A stretch of 64,000 nt of DNA from Cristatella mucedo (lineage: Eukaryota > Bryozoa > Phylactolaemata > Cristatellidae): the NCBI GenBank assembly GCA_009760855.2, contig WPIO01000161.1, positions 492,501 to 556,500 on the forward strand, read 5' to 3'. Below, in pieces: positions 1-38,440 of the stretch (position 1 is its first letter; each line of letters opens with the position of its first letter). The position numbers and the translations under genes are program-made. The notes below the pieces were generated by a model that was not told the DNA's origin, searched no databases, and saw only the letters and a program-made list of their open reading frames with translations.

Positions 1-903
1 GGCTGTTGAATGGCTAACTTAAAGGCTAATTTATTAACTTATTGTTATATTACAGAGCTACAATCTCTCACCTTGCATCACGACAGCAGCGGACGCTCGA
101 GGGCTGCTTAGGCTGACGAGCACGATCGGCGATGGTCTCCCATGCACGAGCTCATACCGTACAACGACCGGCGCGCATCGCAAGGTGACCTGCTGCCCGT
201 GCCGGTGTTCACTTGATGCGCACGCCAGGCAAAGGCCAGGCAGCAGCTGGTGCGATGCTACCAGGCAGCGGATGAGGAGAAGGGACACGACCACGTGCTC
301 AGGCTTGAGCATGCACGATGGTGTGCAGCCGGTGTCCTCGAACGTGCACGACACACTAACGGTGGCGTCAAGCTTTAGCATTACTCGAAAGGATAGGGCT
401 CCAACAGGCGACTTCCACACGCTATGGAAAGCCCGCACTAAACTAGAGTAGCAGCCACGCTGCCCCCCCACAGGTAGAAGCGGCAGGATCGAGGGTGAGA
501 TTAGAGTGATGAGCTTAGTGACAGCGTGCAGGTTAGTGTTAGCGGTTTAGATGCCACACTGTCAGCCACCAGCGCCAGCCTACAGGCACCGCAGACAACG
601 ATCGCAGAGGATTCTGCCTGGCCCTGCTGCTGCTGCTAACGCGCGAGACACAGAGAACTCACTGCTGTGCACACAGGGCCCGGTCCGAGTAGCTGCAAGA
701 CGTTTGCTCAGGTTTGCAAACCGGCAGCAACCTCTTGCTGACAGCTACAAAGCTGATCAAGCAGGCCCGAGCATCAGCGCTGTGGAGTCGGCCATCTTCC
801 CCGGAGGGCAGAGGGCCAGCCAGCTAGCCCACCGAACCGGCAATGATGAGCGGCAAAGCAGATGAATACCAAGGGGCTGTGCTCTGTCGGCACAAACACC
901 CAC
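1..903. other. Left edge, no exon recognised
   Basis: The next flippase exon (ending in the TGDK hinge) was looked for on the minus strand and not found. A 137-codon minus frame at 58-471 is open and ends at a usable donor (caag|gtgaga) but has no P-type ATPase motif; I cannot call it coding. Confidence 0.5.
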
Positions 904-27507
<26,604 letters not shown>

Positions 27508-27839
27508 CTGGTTGGTGTTGTGGAAAGAACTTCTATGAAAAACATCGTATGCGTATTTTAGCACGTTTATAAGGAGAAAATTCGATTCCAAATATCACCG
27601 TAGAAAATTTGCAAGCAAATGCAGACTTCACTAAATGAGGGGGGAACAGATCGGCCTCAGAAAGTACACAAGAGAACATATAGCATTACCCTTCAACCAA
27701 TAAAGGAATCAAAGAGACTCGCCTATAATCCCGCATCATACCTAGCGATGACAGTTAACAAAGTATTTATTTTGCTTTCATATCGTAGCAAACCTATCGA
27801 CATGCAGTTGGCCGTTGGAGAAAGCACGAGTTCGGTAGC

Positions 27840-28480
27840 GGCTCGGTCATCCAGTACACACCTTTAGAGGCGTCCGTCTGGCTGCATCGGCCAACCTCCT
27901 TTTAATAGTCATTTTCATTCAACCAATCATTCGGATACTGATCTGTATCTTCCAGCCTTGGATTTCATTAGATCTCTTAAGAGCCACAGAAACTCTTGAT
28001 GCCTGAGAGAATCGAGCGAAAGCGGTAAGGAAAGCAGGAGTACCGCAGGGCGTAGGGGCGGAGGTGGGTGGCTGCTGGGACCACGTGCAGAGGCTGCCTG
28101 CAGCGAGCCTGTTGATTTCGCTGCTGATAGGTGTTACGAAAAATAACTAAATTCGCTTTTTTATTTTTTTAATAATAATAAAATATCAAATAGTTTACTT
28201 ATCTTGATAATTAATACTTCACAAAGCTGCATCGCACGGATTGAGGTTCGGCCTGAAGTTCGCCAACTCCCACTTTCCAGTCAGGCACTGTTGCTAGTCG
28301 ACTTGGGGAACGGCCAATTACTGTTACGTTAACTTCGACTATCTGTGTACTAATACATATTTTTACAGGTAAGCTGCTCAAATTATAGTAGCGTCGAAAC
28401 TTCCCCCTGTGAGCGGAGCGTCCTCGAGCCTAGCTTATATATATGGTTTGAGGGGGAGGGGCCCGTTATGTTCTTGCAGT
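27840..28480 (+). promoter_or_regulatory. Duplicated upstream block of PTGR3 copy A, likely promoter / 5'UTR exon
   Basis: Similar in order and orientation to 40890-41860 upstream of copy B. Shared pieces include tagaggcgtc at the left, cacgtgcagagg (E-box) in the middle and gtttgagggg at the right. A conserved splice donor, acag|gtaagc (28369) versus aaag|gtatgc (41750), could end a noncoding first exon. The flippase exon at 27407-27507 points the other way, so the block may serve both genes; that is inference. Confidence 0.4.
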
Positions 28481-28574
28481 TGATTTTGCTACTATTTTAA
28501 CCAGCACTCTGAATAAATGCCAGCAGCGTAGTAGCGAAGCTTATTCTTCATCTCATATCATCTTCTGATTGTAA

Positions 28575-29525
28575 TAATGCACTTGATAAGAATGCACTTG
28601 ATAAATCGCCCTCACAGAGAACTCAATCTCTTCTAGGCGCTTCACATTTGCTGCAAAGGGAAGCGCGATTAAATGGTGAATAATATAATAATAATAATAA
28701 TGCACTTGATAAAGCGCCCTCAGATAACTCAATCTCTTTCTACGCGCTTCACATTTGCTGCCAAGAGAAGCGCGATTGAATGGTGAGTAATATTATGCGT
28801 GATAAACATGAATAGCATGGTTAGGGGTGACATGCACAGGGTCAGCATGCAAATGTGGTTAGTGGCAGCATGCACAGTGTCAGCACGCATAAGCACATCA
28901 AGGACGAATCTCGGGGACCCACTGAATGCTGTCTTAAGTAGGTGTTTTTAAGTTCTTTTTAAATGTGGTCTAGTCAGGGGATGTTGTGACGCAAGTGCAA
29001 GTCGGGAGTGAGTTCCAGGCTTTGGGAGCATACGAAATAAATGCACGGTCTCCAAAGGATTTGAGTTTTGTACGAGGTATTGGTAAACTGTTAGATCCCG
29101 AAAGTGGGTGGTATGATGCTGGGCCTGGTGGGGGAGTCGATCTGAGAGGTAGGCTGGAGCCAAAGAATGAAGTGACCTAAAAGTGAGCGAAAAAACCTTG
29201 AAGTCGATCCGTTGCTTGACTGGGAGCCAGTTCAGGTCGGCGAGAAGTGGTGTAATGTGGCAACTGCAACGCTCACGACAGACAAGCCTACCTGCCGAGT
29301 TTTGCACCAGCTGTAATCGCCCGATTGCACGTGCCGGTAGTCCAGCAAGCAGTGAGTTACAGAAGTCAAGACGGGATGTCACAAATGCATTGACCAACTT
29401 AGACGTGATATCCTTATCTAAACAAGCCCGAATTTTAGCAAGGTTATGTAGCCGCAAGTAGGCAGACTTGACTGTGGAGCTGATGTAATCGTCTAAAGAG
29501 AGGTCACTTTGGAACATGACACCTA
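28575..29525 (-). mobile_element. CR1/L2-type LINE fragment with doubled 3' tail
   Basis: Two successive 3' tails (about 28575-28680 and 28682-28790), then a C-terminal ORF of 189 codons containing LAPAYLSDRLPHQAQ and SKLVNAFVTSRLDFCNSLL. This is the longest unbroken LINE frame in the window. Confidence 0.85.
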
Positions 29526-29559
29526 GTTGTGTTGCGGTAGCAGTTTATGACCTTTGTTC

Positions 29560-29978
29560 ACAAACTTTTTTTGCATGCACTCCCTCTAGTCTGAACTCAC
29601 TTGCAGGTCCCTTCATTCTCTTGATCCGGCCCACCTATTCAAACTTACCGATTAGGTCCGGCATTGCAACTCATACTTACCGGACTCAAGTCGCGTAGCT
29701 GTGCCTTGAAACCAACCTTCAATTTCTCGTAGACCGAGCCATTAGTTCGTATGTTCTCAAAGCCTGAAACTCACTCCCGACGAACAACGCGACATCCCCA
29801 GACTTGAAAATTCAAAAGAAACTAAAAACTCACCTGTTTCTCGCAGCATTTTTGGGATCTGTGTGAATTGACCTGTTTTGCTAATGTGCGATGACATTGT
29901 GTGTGTCATCACCATCCAATTGAAATGCTTCTCTAGGAGTTTATGTAAAGTGCTTAGAAAGGGATTACATTCTGTATA
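29560..29978 (+). mobile_element. Diverged CR1/L2-type LINE fragment
   Basis: Plus-strand remnant of the C-terminal region and 3' UTR (tttatgtaaagtgcttagaa then aaagggatt), tail to tail with the minus-strand copy on its left. Confidence 0.6.
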
Positions 29979-29984
29979 GCCAAA

Positions 29985-30330
29985 GACTGGGCGGAAGAGG
30001 CGTATTCTGCCGCTTACCAAGTGGCTTAGCCTACTGCGGAATGCGCCTGGGCGAAATAAGAGGTGGCAATGCGAAGGAGCGTTTCTAACGCCACCCTACT
30101 TGCTATTACCAAGTGGGTCGTGAGTTCGCCGCGTGAGTTGAAAAGCGAGACACACGAAAAGGGGATTTTACTGAGCTTTATTTGCAAGCGCACGATACGT
30201 GTCTAGCTCAGTTTTGTATTCACACTCCTCGAAGGCGAAAACACTCTTTCGGGAGAAATGCATCGTCGAACTTAAGGCTACCTACGCCTATTGTGGGAAT
30301 TAGAAAGGGATTGGAATCTCTTGGGTCAAA
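29985..30330. repeat. Dispersed repeat, copy 1 (LTR-like)
   Basis: Shares ttgctattaccaagtgggtc, tgagctttatttgcaagcgc and ggctacctacgcctattgtg with 39235-39600 in the same orientation. Ends 114 bp before PTGR3 copy A exon 1. On the minus strand the shared aataaagctca could be a poly(A) signal, as in an LTR. Confidence 0.5.
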
Positions 30331-30443
30331 CATTTTTCGCAGTATGACCGTAGCTGCAGTGGCTGTAAATTATAAAAAAAATATATAATTCATTTATATA
30401 GCGATTGGGTAATAAGAGGGCTTTCTTCAATGTATGCTTTCAG

Positions 30444-30628
30444 ATGGCGGCTGATCAGGGCTTGCCGCCGGCAATCAGACGCTTCATGGTTACGTCACTG
30501 TCGACCAAGTTTCGAAATGTGGTGAAGATAGAAGCAATTCAGCTGCCTGCACTCGGGCCCGACGACGTGTTGGTGAAAAACCACTACTTGGGAATCAATG
30601 CATCGGATGTCAACTTCTCCTCCGGAAG
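30444..30628 (+). CDS. PTGR3: PTGR3 copy A exon 1
   Basis: From MAADQGLPPAIRR to NASDVNFSSG plus two bases of Arg; donor ag|gtgacc. It is followed by an 83-bp intron. Confidence 0.9.
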
Positions 30629-33600
30629 GTGACCGCACCTTCGGTCAATATTTGAGCAGCAGCATCTGGCCATAGCGTCTGTCTAGACATGCTGCTTCGC
30701 CCTACGCTCAGGTATTTCAAGGATCTCAAGCCTCCCTTCCCTTGCGGATTCGAAGGCGTGGGACAAGCTGTTTGGGTGGGCGAGAAGGTCAAGACGGTCA
30801 AGACCGGACAGCCTGTGGCTTACATAGGCAGCGGAGCTTTCTCAGACTACATAGTCCTTCGCGAGATACAGTTGCTGCCGATACCGGCGCTCAAGGCCGA
30901 GTACTTGCCGCTGCTGGTGAGTGGTCTTACTGCAAGTATAGCCCTTGATGAGGTCGGACAGATAAAAAAAGGTGAGGACAGTTATTGATGTTTGCTCTAA
31001 GCATGTAATAATGATAATGTTGGCAATAATGCCAAGCTTGTTTGGTCCAGCGGTTAAGGTGCTTGCCCCCGACCAAGGTCTGGCTGAGGACGTGGGCTCG
31101 AGCCCGGAGGCATATGTGAAGCGCAGGAATAGAGATTAAGTTCTCTTGGGGCGCTCTACAAATGAATTATATTATATAATTATAATGAGAATAATAGCAA
31201 CATGTTGTTTACCTAGCGCCCTAAGTAACCTTGATCTCTATCCAGGAACTTTACTACTCCCTGAGAGAGATCGATAAGCTTAGGGTTAGTGACATGTACG
31301 GTATTAAGCAGAGTGGTGTGAGAGCGCACAGGAGCAACAAGATCGGGTGAGAAGGCTGGCGAAATTGAATGAAATGACCTGTAAGCAAGATTGGAGATCT
31401 CAAAATCGATGTAATTCTTTATAGGAAGCCAATGAAGGTCAGACAAAAGTGTCGTGATTTGGCAGCTATTGTCTTTGACGAGCAACCAATCGAGCTGCTG
31501 AGTTTTGCATCAGTTTCGGATCATTTAACGGCCCTAGCCAGGAGTCCTGAATAATCACAATAGCAATTATCTAGATGCAATTTCACGAATACGGGGTCCA
31601 GTTGAGCTATCGACTACTGCACAATCAGACCTTAATTTTAGCAATGTTACTTATAATAATAATGATATAAGAAAATATTAGAGGATTTAACAGCTTTGTT
31701 TGTGTAGCAGCAGAAGAGCCTTAACTGCTATCACTAACGCTTGTAGTTGGCAATGAAGGATTAATCACTGCAGGATTTGAACCCATGACCACGATCGTGA
31801 AGAACGAGCACTTTACCTCCTTACCTTAGCACCTAATACATTTGTGTATCATCCTCATAAATTAAATCTCTTTAGAGGCACTTCACATACTCTGTAAATG
31901 AAGCATGTCAATATGCCAGCGATAACGTACAGTGTCAGCACAAAAGAGCAACTCAGTGGGATCCAGTGAATGCGATGAGGAGCAGGTGCATTTTTATTTT
32001 CTTTTTTAAAATGTCAAGTCAGGGGATGTCGAGAATGATTTCAAGGCTTTGAGTGCATGCGAACTAACGGCACCGTCTACAAAGATTTGGGGTTAGTTTT
32101 TGGCACAGCTAAACGACCTGAGTCTGAAGAGCACGTGGTACGACGTCTAGCCTGATTGGAAAGTAGTTTGGACAAGTAGGCTGGAGCAAAAGAGTGAAGG
32201 GACCGACAAGTGAAAGTAGAGACCGCAGACAGAATCTTGAAATCGATATGCTGCTTGATTGGAAGCTAGTGCAAGTCAGCAGGAAGTAGTACAATAGTGG
32301 CAACTTCGATACTCACGATAGACAAGCCTAGCTGAAGAGTTATGCAACAACTATAAGCGCCTTGTTTGCATAGGCTGAAAGACCTGCAAGCAGTGAGTTA
32401 TAGAAGTCGAGACAGGATGCATGGGCAAGTGCATGGGTCCATGCATTGGCGGCATCTGTGCGGACATCAATCTACCACAAACTGCCGCCAGCTGTCGGGT
32501 GGGTTCGGAACGAACAATGGCCCGACAGTGCGAAAAACAGCGCATGCATGGAATATATAAGGATATAAGGAATATATAAGGATATAAGGGCTGGCGAAGG
32601 AGTACGAGGGAGAGGATCCCTCAACGCCGGGAGCCGTCTAGTGTGTTTGGCTTAGCTGGGCTTGGCCGGCGTAGCTTGAAATAAAGCTTTTGATGTTGGA
32701 GCCAGCAGACTTGTTGCTCGGTCAGGCTACCCAGCCTGACGACAGGTCGTGTGGAGGGCTGTCACAATCATGTAGCCAAAAGTAGGCAGATTTGACTGAG
32801 TAGCTGATGTGGTCTTCTGGTGAAGGTCACTTTGGAACAGGACACCTAAATCTCGTGCTTATGCTACTGGAAATATGCAAACAGAGTTCATTAAAAGGGA
32901 CAGACTTTCCAATTTCTAGTTTTCAGCCAGTAGGCTTGCTCATAGCTAGTAAGTTGGTTTTGATCGTCATTCAATTTAAGAAAATTTGCTGCCATCCATG
33001 TATGGATGGCAGCAATACATGCAGAAAGGACCTTGCAGCAGGGCGGTCCAATATCGAGGAAGCTATATCACGTGGCCGATGCAGTTTGGGCTTCGCCATA
33101 GCTTTTGCCAGCAAGAGAGAGGGGCACTGACGATGGTCAGCCTACGCTGGGTAACTAACTCAGCTAATCTCGCTCACACTGTCCATTGATGCTGTTATAA
33201 TGTCTCAGTCCAAAAAAATACTGTATAATATATTGTACTATTATTAATAATTAGGTATAATTACTAATTATACTATAGTCTGTCCTATTGAATTATATTA
33301 TATAGTAAAAATTATAATATTATTATTATATCATAATGTCTTAGTCCAGCTCGGGACTCCGAGCAAGAACCGCATGGCATCTTGCCTGCCACTCCTTTCT
33401 GTAGCCAGCTGCAAACTTATGCTGGCCTCTGAACTCTCACCATGTCAGATAACTAGTCTGGCTCTTGCCGGTGGCCGGGCCGAGTGCATGGGGCACGGTT
33501 TGGGCACCGTCAATTCGTCTGCAGCACCTGCATGCGATGAACTTCTCCCAACCTCGTCGGTCCATTCGGTGCCTGGCATCAGGCGGCATCAGGTAGGCAT

Positions 33601-34704
33601 CGTTCTTCGGCTGTGCATAGCTCCCTCTCTTCTGCTCTTCTGCCTCTTGCTGCCAGCTTCCATCTCCAGCCTTCGTGTAATGCACTGGCTGTCTCTCAAA
33701 ACCTTCTGTCCTCTGTGATCAAGCTTCTTCTCGTGACTCTGTTACAAGCCGAGAGGAGTGGTGAGCAAGCAGCCTCACAGGTGGCTTGGCAAGTGATGCC
33801 TACCTCTCTCCTCCCCGTGTGCCTGGCAAATATGCTTAGCTTTCCCCTACAACAGAAGTAGTAGACGTGTCTCCCTTGTGCCAGCAATATGAATGCAGAC
33901 CTCAGCTGCATGGGTGCAAGCACAGTGGACACTGTCTGTCCTGCTCGACCGACTGTGCAGTCAATACTACTTTGTCTGCCGTTTCGTGTGCCCTCTATGT
34001 GCTAAAATTACTTTAGGCACGTCCTGATATAAGCGACTGCTGTTGTCTCCTCATGCCACATCTACTGCTACTACCCTGCTGCAGGTGAGACCGTCCTGGT
34101 GACAGCTGCCGCCGGCGGTACCGGCACCTTTGCCGTGCAGTGGGCCAAGCTGGCCGGCTGCCACGTCGTGGCCACGTGCTCGGGGCCGGAGAAAGTCGCC
34201 ACGCTAAAGGCTCTCGGTGCCGATCGTGTGATCGACTACGAGAAAGAGGACGTCTCGGCCGTTCTTGCAAAAGAGTACCCCAGTGGCATCGACGTTGCTT
34301 ACGAATCGGTGGGCGGCAGCATGTTCGATGCTGCCGTCAACAACCTGGCCAAGCATGGCCGCCTCGTCGTGATCGGATATATCGAGGGCTACCAGTCCGA
34401 TCGCGGCTTTGCAGTGTCTCAGACTGCAGCCACCCTGCCGCAGCGGCTGCTCCCGATATCGGCCAGCGTGCGCGGCTTCTTCCTTTCCAACTTTACCAGC
34501 CGCATTGCATCGTATTGGCCAAAGCTCGTCGGCCTCACCGACCGGGGTGAGCTGAAGAGCATCGTGGACTTCGGCGAGAGCTGCGAGGCAGGGCCGTTCA
34601 ACAAGCTCGAATCGGTATTCGATGCCGTCGACTACCTTTACTCGCGACGCAGCAAGGGCAAGGTGCTCGTCGGCCTTCCGACGGACGAGCACACTCCCAT
34701 GTAA
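30444..34704 (+). CDS. PTGR3: PTGR3/ZADH2-type reductase, copy A (no PTS1)
   Basis: An NADPH-dependent medium-chain reductase without zinc ligands. Vertebrate PTGR3 (ZADH2) reduces 15-keto-prostaglandins and sits in peroxisomes. Exons 30444-30628, 30712-30971 and 34085-34704 join to a 354-residue protein (human about 377). Landmarks: AIRRFMVTSLSTKFRN, NASDVNFSSGR, GFEGVGQAVWVG, GSGAFSDYIV, LVSGLTASIAL, cofactor loop TAAAGGTGTFAVQ, DVAYESVGGSMFDAA, VVIGYIEGYQ. ATG 30444 follows tatgctttcag, so a 5'UTR intron may end at 30443. The protein ends DEHTPM; compared with copy B a small length difference at the very end moves the stop up and removes the C-terminal -SRL. Copy A may therefore be cytosolic or decaying, but otherwise the frame is intact. 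Confidence 0.92.
30712..30971 (+). CDS. PTGR3: PTGR3 copy A exon 2
   Basis: Acceptor acgctcag completes Arg; then YFKDLKPPFPCGFEGVGQ to LDEVGQIKK and one base; donor g|gtgagg. The following intron is 3.1 kb and full of SINE and LINE fragments. Confidence 0.92.
31030..31185 (+). mobile_element. SINE-A in PTGR3 copy A intron 2
   Basis: tttggtccagcggttaaggt A box, gtgggctcgagccc B box, tail agagattaagttctcttggg. Confidence 0.85.
31200..31665 (-). mobile_element. Diverged CR1/L2-type LINE fragment
   Basis: Minus-strand SDLHWLPIKNYIDFEI corresponds to the LINE segment DLHWLPVKQRIDFKV; lies in PTGR3 copy A intron 2. Confidence 0.65.
31683..31830 (-). mobile_element. SINE-B, minus strand
   Basis: gcagaagagccttaactgct body, inverted B box aggatttgaacccatgacc; in PTGR3 copy A intron 2. 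Confidence 0.7.
31845..33025 (-). mobile_element. CR1/L2-type LINE fragment, interrupted
   Basis: Tail-proximal part 31845-32419 and a distal part 32767-33025, split by an LTR-like insertion. The minus strand keeps LTCTSFQSS-type remnants of the C-terminal region. Confidence 0.6.
32457..32766. mobile_element. Candidate solo LTR inserted in a LINE
   Basis: About 310 bp bounded by tgtgcgg and gtcaca (TG...CA), with a TATA-like atataaggatata repeat and AATAAA near 32680. The LINE sequence resumes on the right. No clean target duplication was seen, and 37 bp on its left (32420-32456) are also foreign to the LINE, so boundaries are tentative. Confidence 0.35.
33026..34084. other. PTGR3 copy A intron 2, right part
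   Basis: AT-rich block 33200-33345, then unassigned sequence. The last about 50 bp before exon 3 match copy B (ctcctcatgccaca). Confidence 0.55.
34085..34704 (+). CDS. PTGR3: PTGR3 copy A exon 3
   Basis: Acceptor ccctgctgcag completes Gly; it carries the NADP-binding loop AAAGGTGTFAVQWAKLAG and the C-terminal half, ending at TAA 34702-34704. It is nearly identical to the copy B exon. Confidence 0.93.
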
Positions 34705-35384
34705 GCTGGCTTTGACGTGCCTCCCGAGCAGAAGCTCCTTCCTTGCAAATATGAGCGTAGGAGTGCGACCAGGTGAGCTCGGCGACTTCTGCTTTAATCA
34801 GGCCCTGATGCTGATGATGTCTGTAGCTGAAGGCTGCAGATCTTGATTCAGTTGGCACAGACTTGCTGGTCCTGCAGAGGCAACAATTTTACAAATATTT
34901 GTTCACTTAACGGTATTATCAGTTCTCCCAGCTGTTGCTGAAGAGGCAGTTAGAATTACTAGTCTGTTTAAATGTTGGTCACATTGCTGCCAAATTGTAT
35001 TGTTCAGCGGTGCTGAGAGTAAAGCAGTAAAGTGCATCTCGATGAAGACTGCCAGGCTCACCTTGAAGCAAGGCCACATAATCCACACACATTTTGTACG
35101 GCTCACTTATTTTGCACAGTTCATTCCTATTTCTCAAGCTAGATGGTACACGTGATTACATTTTAGCAGCTCCGTTATCGCAAAGACTTGAGACTGTGTC
35201 ATGCTTTATCGAGCAGTGAGACGTCGAGATCGATCGAGATGCCAATCGCGACGATTTAGCCATCAATGAAAGGAGACGCGTTGGCAGACAAGTCGTAGAA
35301 ACAGTTGCAGTGACATTGTTTAATCAATAGCCAAACAGCCAAGCCTTAGTAGTAATAGTAAGGCATCGTTTGAATATTAATGAT
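34705..35384. other. 3' flank of PTGR3 copy A
   Basis: The first about 350 bp align with the copy B 3' flank (gcaaatatgagcgt, caggccctgatgctg) and include the probable 3' UTR. Confidence 0.6.
35018..35023 (+). terminator. Variant poly(A) signal AGTAAA of PTGR3 copy A
   Basis: Aligned position of the copy B hexamer (flanks gctg...catctcg shared); here AGTAAA, a weaker variant. Confidence 0.4.
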
Positions 35385-36290
35385 TGATTTGTATGGTGCA
35401 CTAAGAGAACTAAATCTATATCGGCTACAACTCATTACAATAGAATCAATAACAATTGATGAACGACATAAACGATAACGTGCTTGGACAATCGTGCAAA
35501 GGCACACAGAGAACTTGCTTAGGCAGACATCCTAGTAATGCACAGGTGGCGCTCATGGCCGTTGACTATTAAGACCTACCTATGGATAGTAATCTAAACT
35601 GAATCTAGTACAGGTGTGCCACCAACCTCACAGGAACAGAAAAGACACGTTCGCTAGGGTAAAGGGGACCGGAACCGATGAACCGTGGGAGATTTAAAAG
35701 ATTGCTGGAACTTACAAGATGCCAGGCCATCAGGATTGCGACAGTAGCCGTAAGCGAGCTATAGAGCGTAAGCGAGCTTTAGACTTTTGGTGGGTGCGAG
35801 ATGAAAGTTCGAACTCCAAAAGATCGAGATAACCGGATGCTGGCGTCTCGACGGTTTGAGAGCTCAATGTGGGACCGAGAAGATCACTTAAGTAAGCTGA
35901 TGCCAGAGAGTTAAGTGACACGTGAGCCAGATAGTGAAACTGGAAATCGATTCGTTACAGGAGCCAGTGAAGCTCCGACGGAAAGGATGTGATGTGGCAG
36001 CTAGGCCGCTGACAAGCGACCAGACGATCAGTTGGGTTTTGCATTCGCTGCTGACGATTATTGGGCAAAGGCCAGGAGTCCCGAAAAAGGAAATTGTTAT
36101 AATCTAGACGCAATGTCACAAACGCATGTGAATTAGTTTGGCCATCAAATGCTTGTCTCTGCTGGCCCTGATTTTGGCGATATTTATCAGCCAAAGTATG
36201 CCGACTGACCGTGGAGAAGATGTGCTCATCTAATGACAAGTCGATTGGGAATTGCACGGGCGGAATGCACTGGATTACCTGCGGCAAATC
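35385..36290 (-). mobile_element. Diverged CR1/L2-type LINE fragment
   Basis: Degraded minus-strand copy. SELHWLL and RLDYNNFLF on the minus strand echo the LINE DLHWLPVK and RLDFCNSLL segments. Confidence 0.55.
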
Positions 36291-37381
36291 TTGCAGGTTG
36301 TGTCCGTCTCGATTAGTAGATCATAAAGCCACAAAGGTTAAGATGTGATTACCTAAGAAGTCGGTCAGAACCCAAGCAGCTTTCACCTTTTATAAGGCAG
36401 CCAAAAGTTAATCTCATTGCACAAAGAAAAACTGCAACACACTACGAGGTAAGGAGGACATTAAATGAAGTATGAGAGTGTGACGGCTAAGAAGGAAGCG
36501 CTGTTCGGCGACTGTGTAGAAGATATCGCCGCTGAGATATCACGCTGAGGCAGTGAGTCTCACCGGCAAGGGCATTCAGAGCAAAGTTCAGTCTTAAAGT
36601 GAAAAGGAGAAGGGACAGCCGTGTTTTTGTCTTGAGGGTATCTTGAGGTACTAGGAAGCTGAACCTGGTGGAACCATTTATCGATGAATGAAGAGTGGGT
36701 GCGTCGTTTGTCCCCGACTAGCTGACTTTTCAGCACACCTTAGTGTCATTCGAACATTATTCTGTGTGCATGGCATCTGTTCAATTTTTAAATAGTTTTG
36801 TGACTGTTTGGCGAATATACCGTCGAAAAATTGAACATCCGGGGTCAAAAATCTAGTCGTGAACAGATAACCGCACATTCTGTGTTGGCTAGTTAAGCTA
36901 GTTCAGAGCCGTTAAGTCCCAGAACATGGCTCTGTGTCTTCTGTCTACATCTAGGGGCAACGGGAAGCTGATTTCGCGTGCGAGATTCTTCGGGCCATGT
37001 TCTCATTGAAAAATCCAGTCCTAGTAGTTCTTGAGGCTGCTGTCAACTCTCTACAGAAGCCGAAGCTCCCCTGTCCGTTAGGTGAAATTTCTAGCAATGC
37101 AAGTATGGTACGCTAGAATGGTACGTTAGAAAAGAGCCGTTAAGTTTGCCATACCAAGAGTTTGTCAGGAAATGTCTGACCACAAGAGCCACAGCTCCTT
37201 CTGAATGGTGGACCCTTACTAGAGTAGAACGAGAAAGAGCGTGCCTCCCATCGTATATAATTTATATAATTCATTTGTATAGCGTCATCTAGCCACACAT
37301 TCCTTCATCCATCGCCAACCATTCGGAAAGGAAACCGGCACCTTCAGAAGAGAGCAGTAAGTCGCGAATAAAAATGCAAAG
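36291..37381. other. Intergenic, unassigned
   Basis: No gene or clear repeat; a short SINE-like tail at about 37257-37290. Confidence 0.45.
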
Positions 37382-37535
37382 GATAATTCATTTGCATAGC
37401 ACATTAAGAGAACTTAAATCTCTATTCGGGCGATTTTAATTTGCCACGGGGCTTGAGCACACGACCTCGGTCATCAAATGCATTCTCGATGACCTTGGTC
37501 GAAGTTAGCACCTTAACCACTGCAGCCAATATTTC
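37382..37535 (-). mobile_element. SINE-A, minus strand
   Basis: Inverted tail (aagagaacttaaatctctat), then inverted B box and A box (agcaccttaaccactg); a short internal duplication of the anticodon region. Confidence 0.7.
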
Positions 37536-38194
37536 ACTCTACTATCACTACCCAGCAGTGGCTGAATAGCCATTCAAAGTGATTAGCCCGTTGCAACGTA
37601 GATCTCATTGCTGCCGATTTGTCGTGTTTAAGGGTGCTGCAATCAAAGTTCGTCTCGGTAAAAAAATACAAGGCTTGCATTTTAGCAATAACTTGGGGTC
37701 AATGAAACGAACAGCATCTTGGACAAGCGCACTAGTATAGAAGTATGCTGCTTAGACGAGGATGCAAAAGCACACGGAACAACACGGGTGCAACCGGTTT
37801 TTAGGACCTCGGGTTAGTAACTTGCACTAAATCGTGCGAAGGTACGTGCACGAAACACGGGAAAAATCCGAGTTCGCTGAGGCAAGGGGAAAGATAAGCA
37901 TAGCAGATGCGCCCTTCCCCGAGACTTGAATGGTGCACGGTCGTTGCAGGTGGTGGCAGAAGCCAGAAGCCTGAAGCATGAGTTGCAGGTTTATAATGCA
38001 TTCAAACTGAAGGTCCAGTTATCAACACACTTCGATTTAGGCCTGACGACTGAAAGCCGAGATGCATTTTGCACTGGGAGGAAGGAAGTCGGATTGGTAG
38101 GACGGTGCAAGCGAGCGAAGGGACATGTAAGCTAAATGAATAAGCTTGAAGTCGATTCGATGCTTGATAAGAGCCTGTAAGGCTCGAATGTAAT
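37536..38194. other. Intergenic, unassigned
   Basis: Faint LINE-like phrases only. Confidence 0.4.
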
Positions 38195-38440
38195 GTAATG
38201 TATCTCCGCCTGTAACTCCACAAAGTCATAAAGACCACGCGGGTGTTAGGCAGGAGAGTTTTGCATAGCACACTCACAGCCTAAGCGGCTTTCGGTACGC
38301 ATTCGGTTGCCAACAGACTTCGTCTCACGGAACAAAGAGAAAGTGGGAAGCATAGCAGAGTCAGGAGAGCAGTTGAGGTAGTGAGTAGCATGGAAGTAGC
38401 AGCTCAGGACCGCTAAATGCTGTGCTTTGGCAGCATCGCC
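38195..38440 (-). mobile_element. Retroelement-like repeat, copy 1 of 3
   Basis: Begins (plus strand) with gtaatgtaatgtatctcc, then a block ending ctcaggaccgct. Read on the minus strand it has an open frame with AVLSCYFHATHYLNCSPDSA, a terminal tgagtgcgctatataaaa-type hairpin and a (tacat)n end, like a LINE/SINE 3' end. Confidence 0.6.

Noticed and set aside
58-471. 137-codon minus-strand frame as the next flippase exon
   Set aside because: No similarity to the DRLQ or TGDK region expected there; a good donor alone is not enough.
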